Shown here in pieces: positions 17,098 to 25,634 of a stretch of 64,000 nucleotides of DNA (its first letter is position 1; each line of letters starts with the position of its first letter). Source of the stretch: Streptomyces sp. Q6 (GTDB lineage: Bacteria > Actinomycetota > Actinomycetes > Streptomycetales > Streptomycetaceae); the NCBI RefSeq assembly GCF_036967205.1, contig NZ_CP146022.1:3100001-3164000 (forward strand). Reading direction: 5' to 3'. Made by a program: the position numbers and the translations under genes. Under the pieces are notes generated by a model. The model did no database searches and was not told where the DNA came from. It saw only the letters and a program-made list of their open reading frames with translations.

Positions 17098-17778
17098 ATG
17101 CCGATGAGTCCCCTCGAACACGACCACCGCTACGGCGAGTTGGACCAGGTACTGCGTGCGTACGTGGGTCAGCCCGCCGACGACACGCAGGACAGGCCGA
17201 GCGTCGCCCTCACGGCGTACCTGCGCCACACCTGGCACACCCGCCCCTGGGCGCTGGCCGTCGCCGAGTCACAGGTGCGCGAGTACGCCCGCAACCCGCC
17301 GGGGCGCCTGCGCCTCAGGCTCGGCGAGTTCTACCCGGTACCCGATGTCGGACTGGCCGAGGACGGCGTCCAGGACTGGCTGTTCGTCCTCGCCGACCAC
17401 ATCAAGCGCGGTGTCGAGGAGGGCGAGGTGCCGCCACCGGCCGCTCCCGAGACCCACTGGGAGTGGCACGCCCGCTTCCCGGAGCTGGGCCAGTTCCTGG
17501 GGGGCTGGTTCTCCCAGGACATGCCGGACGAGTGCGACACCCATGACACGGCGATCGCCGACTACGTCGCCGGTACGCACCCGAGCCTCGTCGCCCGCCT
17601 CGCCGGGGAACTCGGCGAACTGCTCGCGCTCGACCTCGACGAGGCCGACTACGCCCAGGCGCTCGCGGAGTTGGGCATGGAGGTCGACCCGCCGGAGCCG
17701 TACGCGCCGAGCGGGTGGCTGGCGCTGGTCATGGCGCGGCTGAGCGGGCCCGCCGCGGTGTACGGGCCGCGCCCCTAG
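17098..17778 (+). CDS. CdiI_2-like contact-dependent inhibition immunity protein
   Basis: 226-residue acidic protein. The second half, FPELGQFLGGWFSQDMPDE then THPSLVARLAGELGELLALDLDEADYAQALAELGMEVDPPE, matches the pattern of small CdiI_2-type immunity proteins (a conserved aromatic-Q-D motif and a helical EL...L...D segment). The N-terminal ~100 residues are an extra region. It sits 13 bases after the orphan RNase A-like tail, forming a second toxin-tip/immunity pair. The immunity call rests on pattern recognition and context. Its TAG stop shares the CTAG with the stop of the convergent gene. Confidence 0.65.
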   Translation: MPMSPLEHDHRYGELDQVLRAYVGQPADDTQDRPSVALTAYLRHTWHTRPWALAVAESQVREYARNPPGRLRLRLGEFYPVPDVGLAEDGVQDWLFVLADHIKRGVEEGEVPPPAAPETHWEWHARFPELGQFLGGWFSQDMPDECDTHDTAIADYVAGTHPSLVARLAGELGELLALDLDEADYAQALAELGMEVDPPEPYAPSGWLALVMARLSGPAAVYGPRP

Positions 17779-19385
17779 GCAGGCGGCCGTACCGGCAGGA
17801 CCAGCACGGTCGGCCCGGCTGTCGCCAGTGCCGTCGTCAGGTCGTCGCGCAGCGCCTGCGGAGACGTTCGCGTCCCCGGGGCGCCGAAAGACGCGGCCAG
17901 GGCCACGAAGTCGGGTCGGCCATCGGGCGCCTCCCCCTCCGTGTCGTCGACGATCAGCCACGTGACGTGGAGCGATTCCTGTTTCGCCGTGGCCAGTTCG
18001 GCGATCGAGTAGAGCGCGGTCCCGGTATCGGACACCGCGAGGGCGGGCGTCGTCGGGTCGGCCACCGCCGCGCCGAGGGCCGCCGGGAATCCGTAGCCGG
18101 GGCCGCCCGCTCCCTGCGCCGAGTGCAGCGGGCCCGGCCAGGACGACCAGGCCGACGAGGTCAGGGAGGTCAGGTCCCAGAAGGACGGGGCGCGGGGCGG
18201 GAGCGCCTCGCGGATCGACGTCAACAATCCGTGGTTCAGGGCGTGTTCGGGGGCGCCGAGGCGTTCTCGTACGGTGGCGAGTGCCTCGGCGACGCGGCTC
18301 GGCGCGTTGTCGTCGGGGCGGGACTCGACCGTCTCCAGGAGGGCCTGGAGTGCGAGGCGCGCGTCCGCGTGGATGCCGAGGGCCGGGTGGTTGGCCTCCA
18401 GCTTGCCCGCGTCCGCCTCGACGTGGATGATGCGGCCGCGCGGCGTGAAGCTGTGGTGGTTCGAGGAGAGTTCCCCCAGGCCCGAGCCGATGACGAGGAG
18501 GACGTCCGCGTCCTCCAGGACGTCCATCACCCGGCGGTCGTCGAGGCAGGACCGGAGGGAGAGCGGGTGTTCCCAGGGGAACGCGCCCTTGCCGCCGAAC
18601 GTGCAGACCACCGGCGCCGACACCTTCTCCGCCAGCGCGCGCAGCTTCCCGGCCGCGTCCGCGCGGACCACACCGCCACCCGCCACGATCACCGGACGCT
18701 CCGCGTGCGCGAGCACGTGTGCGGCGACGGCGGTGAGTTCGGGGCGCGGGACGAGTTCGTGCGGGGTCGCGTCGACCGCCGTGACGACCGGCAGGGAGGT
18801 CGGCGCGAGGAGCACGTCCTGCGGGATCTCCACGTACACCGGGCCGTGCGGCGCGCTCAGCGCCGACTCCCACGCCTCGGCGATCGCGGACGGGATCTGC
18901 GACTGCGTACGGACCGGGTGGACGGACTTCACCACGTCCCTGAACGCCGCCTGCTGGTCCCGGAGTTCATGCAGATAGCCGTGGCGGCCACCGCCGAGGC
19001 CCGCCACCGGCACCTGGCTCGCCACCACCAGGACCGGAGCCGAGGCGGCCGCCGCCTCCTGGAGCGCGGGCAGCGTCATCAGCGCGCCGGGGCCGGTCGA
19101 GACGAACAGCGGCGCGACCTCCCCGCTCACCCGCCCGTACGCGTCCGCCGCGAACCCGGCGCTCAGCTCGGTGCGCAGACCCACGTACCGGATCAGGTCG
19201 CAGCGGCGCAGCGCGTCGAAGAGGGCGAGCGCGTGCTGTCCCGGGAGGCCGAAGACGGTGGACGCGCCGAGACCCGCGAGGGTCTCCACGACCAGGTCGC
19301 CGCCGGTCCGCCCCGGCGGCGGGTTGAGTGCCGCCTCGATCTGCCGGGGCGTGGGGCTCAGGACGAGGTCGTGGTCGTGGGTCAT
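17775..19385 (-). CDS. Thiamine-pyrophosphate enzyme homologue (acetolactate synthase-like)
   Basis: 536-residue member of the TPP-dependent decarboxylase/acetolactate synthase superfamily with the three domains in order. The PYR domain has VFGLPGQHALALFDAL and the conserved Glu in LRTELSAGFAADAYGR. The middle domain has PVIVAGGGVVRAD, and the C-terminal PP domain has GGPGYGFPAALGAAVA. The cofactor motif normally written GDG...NN reads SDTG...DD (AVSDTGTALYSIAEL...WLIVDDTEG), so metal-TPP binding may be altered. It ends an operon with an agmatinase-family hydrolase, an amidase and an NCS1 permease, suggesting a role in guanidino or amino-acid carbon breakdown. ATG 19385 has GAGGAGA upstream. 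Reaction unknown. Confidence 0.8.
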   Translation of the reverse strand: MTHDHDLVLSPTPRQIEAALNPPPGRTGGDLVVETLAGLGASTVFGLPGQHALALFDALRRCDLIRYVGLRTELSAGFAADAYGRVSGEVAPLFVSTGPGALMTLPALQEAAAASAPVLVVASQVPVAGLGGGRHGYLHELRDQQAAFRDVVKSVHPVRTQSQIPSAIAEAWESALSAPHGPVYVEIPQDVLLAPTSLPVVTAVDATPHELVPRPELTAVAAHVLAHAERPVIVAGGGVVRADAAGKLRALAEKVSAPVVCTFGGKGAFPWEHPLSLRSCLDDRRVMDVLEDADVLLVIGSGLGELSSNHHSFTPRGRIIHVEADAGKLEANHPALGIHADARLALQALLETVESRPDDNAPSRVAEALATVRERLGAPEHALNHGLLTSIREALPPRAPSFWDLTSLTSSAWSSWPGPLHSAQGAGGPGYGFPAALGAAVADPTTPALAVSDTGTALYSIAELATAKQESLHVTWLIVDDTEGEAPDGRPDFVALAASFGAPGTRTSPQALRDDLTTALATAGPTVLVLPVRPPA

Positions 19386-19405
19386 CGGGCGTCTCTCCTC
19401 AAGGG

Positions 19406-20380
19406 TCAGGAGGCCGTACGGGACTCCGCGATCTGCCGCGACATGATCGTCGTCAGCTCGTACGCGGTGTGCGAGGCGGCGACCGCGGTGATCTCCGCGT
19501 GATCGTACGCGGGGGCCACCTCGACGACGTCCGCCGAGACCAGGTTGCACGAGGACAGGCCGCGCAGGATCTCCAGGAGCTCGCGGGACGTCATGCCGCC
19601 CGCCTCCGGGGTGCCCGTGCCCGGCGCGTGGGCCGGGTCGAGGCAGTCGATGTCGATGGAGATGTAGAGGGGCCGGTTCCCGATGCGCTGGCGCAGCTGG
19701 TCGGCGACCTCGTCGGCGCCGCGGCGGTAGATGTCCGCCGAGGTGACGATGCCGAAGCCCATCTTCTCGTCGTCGGTGAGGTCCTGCTTGCCGTAGAGCG
19801 GGCCGCGGGTGCCGACGTGGGAGAGGGCGGACGTGTCGAGGATGCCCTCCTCGACGGCGCGGCGGAACGGCGTGCCGTGCGTGTACTCGGCGCCGAAGTA
19901 CGTGTCCCAGGTGTCGAGGTGCGCGTCGAAGTGGAGCAGCGCGACCGGGCCGTGCTTCTTCGCGACGGAGCGCAGCAGCGGCAGGGCGATGGTGTGGTCG
20001 CCGCCGAGGGTCATCATGCGGGCGCCGGTGCCGAGCAGGTCGTCGGCGGCGGCCTCGATGGTCTCGACGGCCTCGTTGATGTTGAACGGGTTCGCCGCGA
20101 TGTCGCCCGCGTCGGCGACCTGCGCGAGCGCGAAGGGCGACGCGTCCTGTGCCGGGTTGTAGGGGCGCAGGAGGCGCGAGGCCTCGCGGATCGCGTTGCC
20201 GCCGAAGCGGGCGCCGGGGCGGTACGAGACGCCGGTGTCGAAGGGCACGCCCACGACGGCGACGTCCGCCGTGCCGACCTCGTCCAGGCGGGGCAGCCGG
20301 GCGAAGGTCGCGGGGCCCGCGTAGCGCGGGACGCGGGAGGAGTCGACCGGGCCGCGGGGTGTGGGGTGCTCGCTGGTCAT
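19406..20380 (-). CDS. speB: Agmatinase/guanidino-ureohydrolase family enzyme
   Basis: 324-residue arginase/agmatinase-fold enzyme that hydrolyses a guanidino compound to an amine plus urea. The two-manganese site is complete: [20 protein letters not shown], and [19 protein letters not shown]. It may act on agmatine, or on a related compound such as guanidinobutyrate; the sequence alone does not decide. It lies 20 bases upstream of the TPP-enzyme gene and downstream of a nitrilase-family hydrolase and NCS1 permease, all on the minus strand, so one operon is likely. ATG 20380 is taken, with GTG 20398 in frame as an alternative; AAAGG precedes both weakly. Confidence 0.88.
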   Translation of the reverse strand: MTSEHPTPRGPVDSSRVPRYAGPATFARLPRLDEVGTADVAVVGVPFDTGVSYRPGARFGGNAIREASRLLRPYNPAQDASPFALAQVADAGDIAANPFNINEAVETIEAAADDLLGTGARMMTLGGDHTIALPLLRSVAKKHGPVALLHFDAHLDTWDTYFGAEYTHGTPFRRAVEEGILDTSALSHVGTRGPLYGKQDLTDDEKMGFGIVTSADIYRRGADEVADQLRQRIGNRPLYISIDIDCLDPAHAPGTGTPEAGGMTSRELLEILRGLSSCNLVSADVVEVAPAYDHAEITAVAASHTAYELTTIMSRQIAESRTAS

Positions 20381-20444
20381 GGCGTGCTTGCCTTTCACGT
20401 GAACTGGCGTACTGGCGGACGTACGGGGAGAGGGCGGTGCGGGA

Positions 20445-21269
20445 TCAGGGTGCGTACAGCTCGGGGCGCCGGTCCCCGAACACGTCGTTGTGGTCGCCGA
20501 GCCGCTTGTCGCGGGCCTGCGCGAGATCGCAGGACGCGAGCAGCAGGACGGGCCCGTCGGTCGGCGTGTGCCCGGCGAGCGGGAAGCCGTCCGGGTCGAC
20601 GATGACGGAGCCGCCGGTCCAGGCGACGCCGCGCTCGGCGCCGGCCCGGTCGCAGGCGGCGACGTACATGCGGTTGACGGCGGCGTCGGCCTGGACGCGG
20701 ACGACCTCGCCGGGGCGTTCGCCGGCCGGGCGCGGGAACAGCGGCCAGTTGACGGGCGCGCACAGCAGCTCGGCCCCGTCGAGGGCCGCCCGCCGCACCC
20801 ACTCGGGGAACTCGACGTCGTAGCAGACCATCACGCCGATCCGGCCGACGCCCTCGATGTCGACGACGGGCGGCGCCGCGTCACCGGGTACGAAGAAGTC
20901 CTTCTCGGTGCCGAAGAGGTGGGCCTTGCGGTAGACGGCGCGGACGGTGCCGGTCGGGTCGACGAGGACGGCGCTGTTGCGTACGAGGCCGTCGGCGTCG
21001 AGCTCCGCGAAGCCCGCCACCAGGGTGACGCCGTGCCGGCGCGCGGCGGCCGCCCAGGCGGTGACGGTGGGCCCGTCGACCGGCTCGGCGAGGGCCCGCG
21101 CCTCGGCGGCGTCCGCGAAGACGTAGCCGCTATTGGCGAGCTCGGGCAGCACGATCACGCGCGCCCCGGCACCGGCCGCGACGTCGATGGCCTCCTCGGC
21201 GGCGGCCAGGTTCGCGGCGACGTCACCGACCCCGAGGGCCAGCTGCGCACACGCCACGGTCGTCGTCAT
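20445..21269 (-). CDS. Nitrilase-superfamily carbon-nitrogen hydrolase
   Basis: 274-residue C-N hydrolase with the Glu-Lys-Cys triad visible: [10 protein letters not shown] (Glu), [10 protein letters not shown] (Lys) and [12 protein letters not shown] (Cys). These enzymes cleave nitriles, amides or carbamoyl groups; in this operon an amide or carbamoyl-polyamine substrate released by guanidine breakdown is plausible. The ATG overlaps the stop of the upstream NCS1 permease (ATGA), indicating coupled translation and probable transport of its substrate or precursor by that permease. Confidence 0.87.
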   Translation of the reverse strand: MTTTVACAQLALGVGDVAANLAAAEEAIDVAAGAGARVIVLPELANSGYVFADAAEARALAEPVDGPTVTAWAAAARRHGVTLVAGFAELDADGLVRNSAVLVDPTGTVRAVYRKAHLFGTEKDFFVPGDAAPPVVDIEGVGRIGVMVCYDVEFPEWVRRAALDGAELLCAPVNWPLFPRPAGERPGEVVRVQADAAVNRMYVAACDRAGAERGVAWTGGSVIVDPDGFPLAGHTPTDGPVLLLASCDLAQARDKRLGDHNDVFGDRRPELYAP

Positions 21270-22738
21270 GCTCCGGCACCTTCCAGTTCCGCCTCGCTGG
21301 CCTCGACCGCCGCGCGCTCGGCGTCGAGGTCGATCCCGCGCGTCAGGACGTAGTACAGGATGCCTCCGACCAGCAGGCCGACCACGAACGAGATGTCGAA
21401 TCCGCCGAGCGCCTCGGCCAGCGGGCCGGTGTAGAAGGACGTCGTGAAGAACGGCACCATCGCGGCGAACCCGACGACGTACGCGGTCAGGCCCTGCCAG
21501 GACCAGCGGCCGTAGATGCCCTTCGGGTCGAAGATCGCGGTGATGGCGTAGTGCCCGCGGCGCACCGCGTAGAAGTCGACCAGGTTGACCGCGGTCCACG
21601 GGATCAGGAAGTACAGCATCAGCAGGATGAAGTCGTTGAACGAGCCGAGGTAGTCCTCGGGCAGCAGCAGGGCCACGACCAGGACGGCCAGCTCGATCAC
21701 GACGATGCCGGTGATGCGGGAGCGCACGGTGGGGCGCACGGGACGGAAGGCGTCCACCGCACTCGTCGTCGTGAGCATCGCGCCGTACGCGTTCACGGCC
21801 ATGATCGTGATGAGCGCGAGGGCGGAGACGACGACGGCGAAGGTGCCGAAGCCGGGCAGGATGTCGTTGCCGACGGCGCGCAGGCTGTTGATCGCGTCCG
21901 GCGCCTTCATCGACGAGGCGAGCAGCGCGCCCAGCGACATCAGCCAGACCGCGGAGAGCGCGGCACCGGCGTACGTCCACCAGATGACCTTGCGGGCCGA
22001 CACGTCGCGCGGCAGGTAGCGCGAGTAGTCGGAGACGTAGACGGCGTACGAGATCTGGTAGCCGGCGGCGCCGCAGAAGACAATCAGGAACGACGTCCAG
22101 GAGTGGCCCCCGGACGACGCGGCCACCTCGTGCGGGTGGAGCTGCACGAGCGCGCCGACGGTGATGACGCCGAAGACGACGATCAGTACGTACGTCAGCC
22201 AGCGCTGGACCAGGTGCAGCAGGTCGTGCCCGACGACGGCGAGGACGACCGCGACGGCGATGAGGATCGCGTACCAGGCGCGGGCCCCGCCGGGGAGCAC
22301 GGTGGTCAGGCCCTGCGCGGCGAGGACGACGTTGAAGACGTTGAAGCCGATGTAGACGAAGACGACCGCCGCGAACGGGACGACCGCGCCGCGGATCCCG
22401 AACTGGGCGCGCGACTGGATCATCTGCGGCAGGCCCATGCGCGGGCCCTGGTTGGCGTGGAACGCCATGAAGAACGTGCCGAAGCAGGCGCCGAGCGCGA
22501 CCGCCGCCACCGACCAGCCGAGGCTGAGTCCGAGGGAGGGGCCGATGAACCCGGTCACCATCGTGGTGAGCACGAAGTTGCCGGTGAACCAGAACGGGCC
22601 CTGGTGCCAGACCTTGCCGTGGCGCTCGCGCACCGGCACGTAGTCGATGGACCGGACCTCGATCAGGCCGCGCCCGCCCTCGGGTGCGTGGGCCACCGCT
22701 GTCTTGTCGGCTGTGTTGTCGGCCGCGGGAGCGCTCAT
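21266..22738 (-). CDS. NCS1-family nucleobase/allantoin-type permease
   Basis: 490-residue membrane protein with about twelve hydrophobic segments and the NCS1 hallmarks: RSIDYVPVRERHGKVWHQGPFWFTGNF at the start, GPRMGLPQMIQSRAQFGIRG, and VNLVDFYAVRRGHY near helix 10. NCS1 carriers import cytosine, purines, allantoin, hydantoins or thiamine with Na+ or H+. Genes downstream point to a nitrogen-rich guanidino or amide substrate. ATG 22738 is supported by GGGAGGAG just upstream. It is the first gene of the minus-strand operon and divergent from a PucR regulator across about 157 bases, so PucR control is likely. Confidence 0.88.
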   Translation of the reverse strand: MSAPAADNTADKTAVAHAPEGGRGLIEVRSIDYVPVRERHGKVWHQGPFWFTGNFVLTTMVTGFIGPSLGLSLGWSVAAVALGACFGTFFMAFHANQGPRMGLPQMIQSRAQFGIRGAVVPFAAVVFVYIGFNVFNVVLAAQGLTTVLPGGARAWYAILIAVAVVLAVVGHDLLHLVQRWLTYVLIVVFGVITVGALVQLHPHEVAASSGGHSWTSFLIVFCGAAGYQISYAVYVSDYSRYLPRDVSARKVIWWTYAGAALSAVWLMSLGALLASSMKAPDAINSLRAVGNDILPGFGTFAVVVSALALITIMAVNAYGAMLTTTSAVDAFRPVRPTVRSRITGIVVIELAVLVVALLLPEDYLGSFNDFILLMLYFLIPWTAVNLVDFYAVRRGHYAITAIFDPKGIYGRWSWQGLTAYVVGFAAMVPFFTTSFYTGPLAEALGGFDISFVVGLLVGGILYYVLTRGIDLDAERAAVEASEAELEGAGA

Positions 22739-22895
22739 CGCGGCTCCTCCCTCACTGCTGTACGGGCCACGGGACTGCGGAACCGCGGCAGACGGAACGT
22801 AGCCGCGGGTGAGCGACCGCTTCGATCGCCCTGAGGGCGAATCCTCGCGCACCCCCTGGACATCGCGTACAGCCGACGTGCCGGACACTGGACGC

Positions 22896-24374
22896 ATGGC
22901 GCTGCTCCTGTCCGACCTGGTCGACCGTCCCGCACTGCATCTGTCCGTCGCCGCGTGCCCCGAGCACCTCGACCGGCCGGTGCTGGCCGCGCACGCCTCG
23001 GAGCTGGTGCGTCCCGGATCGTGGCTCCAGGGCGGCGAGCTCCTGATGACCATCGGGCTGCTGCTGCCGATGGACGTGGCGGCCTGTCGCGCGTACGTGG
23101 ACGACGTGACGGCGGGCGGCGCGCACGCCCTGGCGCTCGGGCTCGGTCCTGAGCTTCCGTACCAGGAGGCGCCCGAGCCGCTGGTGACGGCGGCGCGCGA
23201 GGCGGGGCTTCCGCTGCTCACGGTCGGCGAGGAGGTGCCGTTCATCGCGGTGACGAAGGCGGTGTTCGCGGCGCAGGCCGCCGAGCAGCGGGCCGCCGTG
23301 GAGAGCGCCTTCGAGACCCAGCGGCGGCTGACCGCGGCCGCCGCGAGCGGGCAGGGGCTGACCCCGACCCTGGACGCGTGGACGTCCGCCACGGGCATCC
23401 GCGCCCAGGTCACCGACCCGCTGGGCCGCGTGATCGCCGGGGACCCGGCGGCGCCCGGCGGGGAGAGCACGGAGCTGATCCGCCGGGTCGCGGTCGGCGG
23501 CCTGCGCTCCAGCGCGGTCGCGCCGGGTCTGGAGGTGCAGCCGCTCGGCGCGCGCAGGCTGCGCGGCATGCTGGTGCTGGCCGGTGACCCGGGCCCGGAC
23601 GCCCGCCTGCTCATCTCGGGTCTGGTGTCCCTGCTCTCCCTGGAGCTGGAGCGGCGCCACCTCGCCGACGAGCCCGAACGCCGCCGCAGGGCGGGCCTGC
23701 TGGGCCGTCTCCTCGACGCGGCGACCACCGCCGAGCAGGCCGCGGACCTGCTGGCGGGGGCGGGGCTCGCGGCCGACGCGGTGCGGGGCGTCGCCGTCGC
23801 CGCGCCGTCCGACGACGCCGCCCGGGAGATCGCCGCGGACCTGGCGCTCGCCGTGCCGGGCGGGCTCACCCGGACCCGCGGCGCGCTCGTCGAGGCGGTC
23901 GTCGGTGAGGGGCTCGACCTGGACGCGGTCCTCGCCCACTTCGCGCAGGGCTGCCCCGCGGGCATCGGCTCGGCGGTGCCGCCGGGTGCGGCCCGCACCT
24001 CGCTCAGGGAGGCCGGCGGCCTGCTGGAGCTGAGCCGCGCCGCGGGGCGGCCGGTCCGTGCCCGCAGCGACCGCGCCGGGGCGCTGCTCCTGGACCTCGG
24101 CGACCGCGCGACGCTCACCGGTTACGCGGACGCGCTGCTCGGCCCGCTCGACACGGCGGACCCCACCGGCGCGCTGGCGCTGACCCTGGCGACCTGGCTG
24201 GACACCGGAAGCTCCTGGGAGGAGACGGCCCGCCGCCTGGGCCTGCACCGGCACACCGTCCGCAACCGCCTGGACAAGATCGCCCAGCTCACGGGCCGCC
24301 GTCTCGACGACGGCGACGCCCGCTTCGACCTGTGGCTCGCGGTCCGCGCACGCCGGGCGGCGCGCCGCGCGTAA
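22896..24374 (+). CDS. PucR-family transcriptional regulator
   Basis: 492-residue regulator with an N-terminal purine-catabolism PucR domain (LSDLVDRPALHLSV...ELVRPGSWLQGGELLMTIG), a central GGDEF-like/CdaR-type region and a C-terminal helix-turn-helix (ETARRLGLHRHTVRNRLDKIAQLTGR). PucR/CdaR proteins sense nitrogenous metabolites and switch catabolic operons. Divergent placement from the NCS1 permease operon makes it the probable regulator. ATG 22896 is preferred because the PucR domain begins there; an in-frame ATG at 22809 would add 29 residues. No strong ribosome site for either. Confidence 0.85.
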   Translation: MALLLSDLVDRPALHLSVAACPEHLDRPVLAAHASELVRPGSWLQGGELLMTIGLLLPMDVAACRAYVDDVTAGGAHALALGLGPELPYQEAPEPLVTAAREAGLPLLTVGEEVPFIAVTKAVFAAQAAEQRAAVESAFETQRRLTAAAASGQGLTPTLDAWTSATGIRAQVTDPLGRVIAGDPAAPGGESTELIRRVAVGGLRSSAVAPGLEVQPLGARRLRGMLVLAGDPGPDARLLISGLVSLLSLELERRHLADEPERRRRAGLLGRLLDAATTAEQAADLLAGAGLAADAVRGVAVAAPSDDAAREIAADLALAVPGGLTRTRGALVEAVVGEGLDLDAVLAHFAQGCPAGIGSAVPPGAARTSLREAGGLLELSRAAGRPVRARSDRAGALLLDLGDRATLTGYADALLGPLDTADPTGALALTLATWLDTGSSWEETARRLGLHRHTVRNRLDKIAQLTGRRLDDGDARFDLWLAVRARRAARRA

Positions 24375-24413
24375 GCGACCTCAGGCGGTTGCGGACGGTG
24401 TGCCGGTTCAGGG

Positions 24414-24495
24414 GGTTCAGGCAGCTCAAGCAGCCCAGGGGGTTCAGACCGCTCAGGCGGTTCGGGCGGTTCAGGCAGCTCAAGCAGCCCAGGGG
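24414..24495. repeat. 54-bp-spaced direct repeat in a convergent intergenic region
   Basis: A 28-base block (24414-24441) recurs exactly at 24468-24495, embedded in further GTTCAGGC/GCTCAGGC units. It fills the gap between the convergent pucR-like and EamA genes. The period is a multiple of three, but no supportable gene covers it, so coding is not claimed. Confidence 0.7.
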
Positions 24496-24506
24496 ATTCA
24501 GGCAGC

Positions 24507-25532
24507 TCAGGCCGTGTGCGCGGGGGTCTCCGTCTCGCCCTCTGGCTCGCTCTTGCCCTCGCCCTCGCCTTCGCCCGCATCCTCCACCGCGACGCTCGGG
24601 ACCGGTGCGGCGGCGGCTCGTGCCCGGGAGCGGGACACGGCAACGCCCGCCAGGCACAGCACACCGCCGAGCAGCGTCAGCCAGCCCGGCACCTCGTCGA
24701 GGAACAGCCAGCTCAGCAGGACGACGATCGCGGGGACGGCGTACGTCGTGGCGCCCATCTTCCCGGCGGGCGTACGGGCCAGGGCGTACGTCCACGTGGT
24801 GAAGGCGAGGGCGGTCGGTACGACGCCCAGGTAGATCATGTTGAGCGTCGCCGACATCGGGGCCCGGGACACCTCTCCGGCGAGCTGCCCGGCGAAGGGC
24901 AGGCAGACCGCGGTCCCGATGAGGCAGCTGAACATCGTCACCTGCAACGGGCTGCCGTACGACAGCGCGGGCTTCTGGGCGACCACGCCCGTCGCGTACG
25001 CCACCGCGGCGAGCAGGCAGAGCACGACGCCGAGCAGCGACGTCGACTCCTTCGCGTCGGAGGACCCGGCCGACATCGACAGGCCGACGACGACCGCTCC
25101 GGCGAACGACACCGCCATGCCCGCGACGAGCCGGGGCGGCAGCGCCTCCCCCAGGAGCCGGGCGGCGAGCAGGGCCATCAGGATCGGCCCGACGTTCACC
25201 AGGAGCGCCGCGGTCCCCGCGTCGACGAGCCGCTCGCCCCAGTTCAGCGCGACCATGTACCCGCCGAACCAGACCGCGCCGGAGACCACGATCCCGCGCC
25301 AGGCCCCGCGCGGCGGCAGCCCCTCGCGACGGATCAGCATCAGGACGCCGAGCACCACGGACGCGGCGAGCAGCCGGCCCAGGGCGAGCGCGCCCGGCGA
25401 GTAGGCGGCACCGGCGCTGCGGATGGAGACGAAGGCGGACGCCCAGGCGAACACCGTGAAACAGACGGCTCCGACCGTGAGCAGGCCGGGCGTGACGGCG
25501 CTCCGGGACGTGAGCGGGGTGCGTGTGGTCAT
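24507..25532 (-). CDS. EamA/DMT-family efflux transporter
   Basis: 341-residue drug/metabolite transporter with ten predicted helices in two EamA repeats (AWASAFVSIRSAGAAYSPGALALGRLL ... VNVGPILMALLAARLLGE; second repeat ending with LSWLFLDEVPGWLTLLGGVLCLAGV). It probably exports an amino acid, metabolite or drug. The C-terminal ~35 residues are a soluble acidic tail with GEGEGEGKSEPEGETE. An inverted repeat (TTCGG-N6-CCGAA) lies 22 bases upstream of its ATG and matches one at the upstream ArsR gene, so ArsR control is likely. The start lacks a clear ribosome site. Confidence 0.85.
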   Translation of the reverse strand: MTTRTPLTSRSAVTPGLLTVGAVCFTVFAWASAFVSIRSAGAAYSPGALALGRLLAASVVLGVLMLIRREGLPPRGAWRGIVVSGAVWFGGYMVALNWGERLVDAGTAALLVNVGPILMALLAARLLGEALPPRLVAGMAVSFAGAVVVGLSMSAGSSDAKESTSLLGVVLCLLAAVAYATGVVAQKPALSYGSPLQVTMFSCLIGTAVCLPFAGQLAGEVSRAPMSATLNMIYLGVVPTALAFTTWTYALARTPAGKMGATTYAVPAIVVLLSWLFLDEVPGWLTLLGGVLCLAGVAVSRSRARAAAAPVPSVAVEDAGEGEGEGKSEPEGETETPAHTA

Positions 25533-25553
25533 GTGGGAAGCGTACGGAAAAAA

Positions 25554-25575
25554 CATTTCGGCGTCCACCGAAATG
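25554..25575. promoter_or_regulatory. Inverted-repeat operator upstream of the EamA gene
   Basis: CATTTCGG-CGTCCA-CCGAAATG, a perfect 8-bp dyad. The core TTCGG-N6-CCGAA is the same as that at 26512-26529 in the ArsR promoter. Probably bound by the ArsR-family product. Confidence 0.65.
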
Positions 25576-25634
25576 AATGGCCGCAAGCCGGCAGCGGTAC
25601 GGCCGGGGCGGTCACGCCGTCGACGGCATCCGGC

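Noticed and set aside
21266-24118. Extension of the NCS1 permease frame upstream to 24118
   Set aside because: The upstream part is a Ser/Arg/Pro-rich shadow of the PucR gene; the permease has a clear ribosome site and start at 22738.
24375-24506. Insertion sequence or transposon end
   Set aside because: No transposase, terminal inverted repeats or target duplication are visible around the repeat; none was found elsewhere in the window either.
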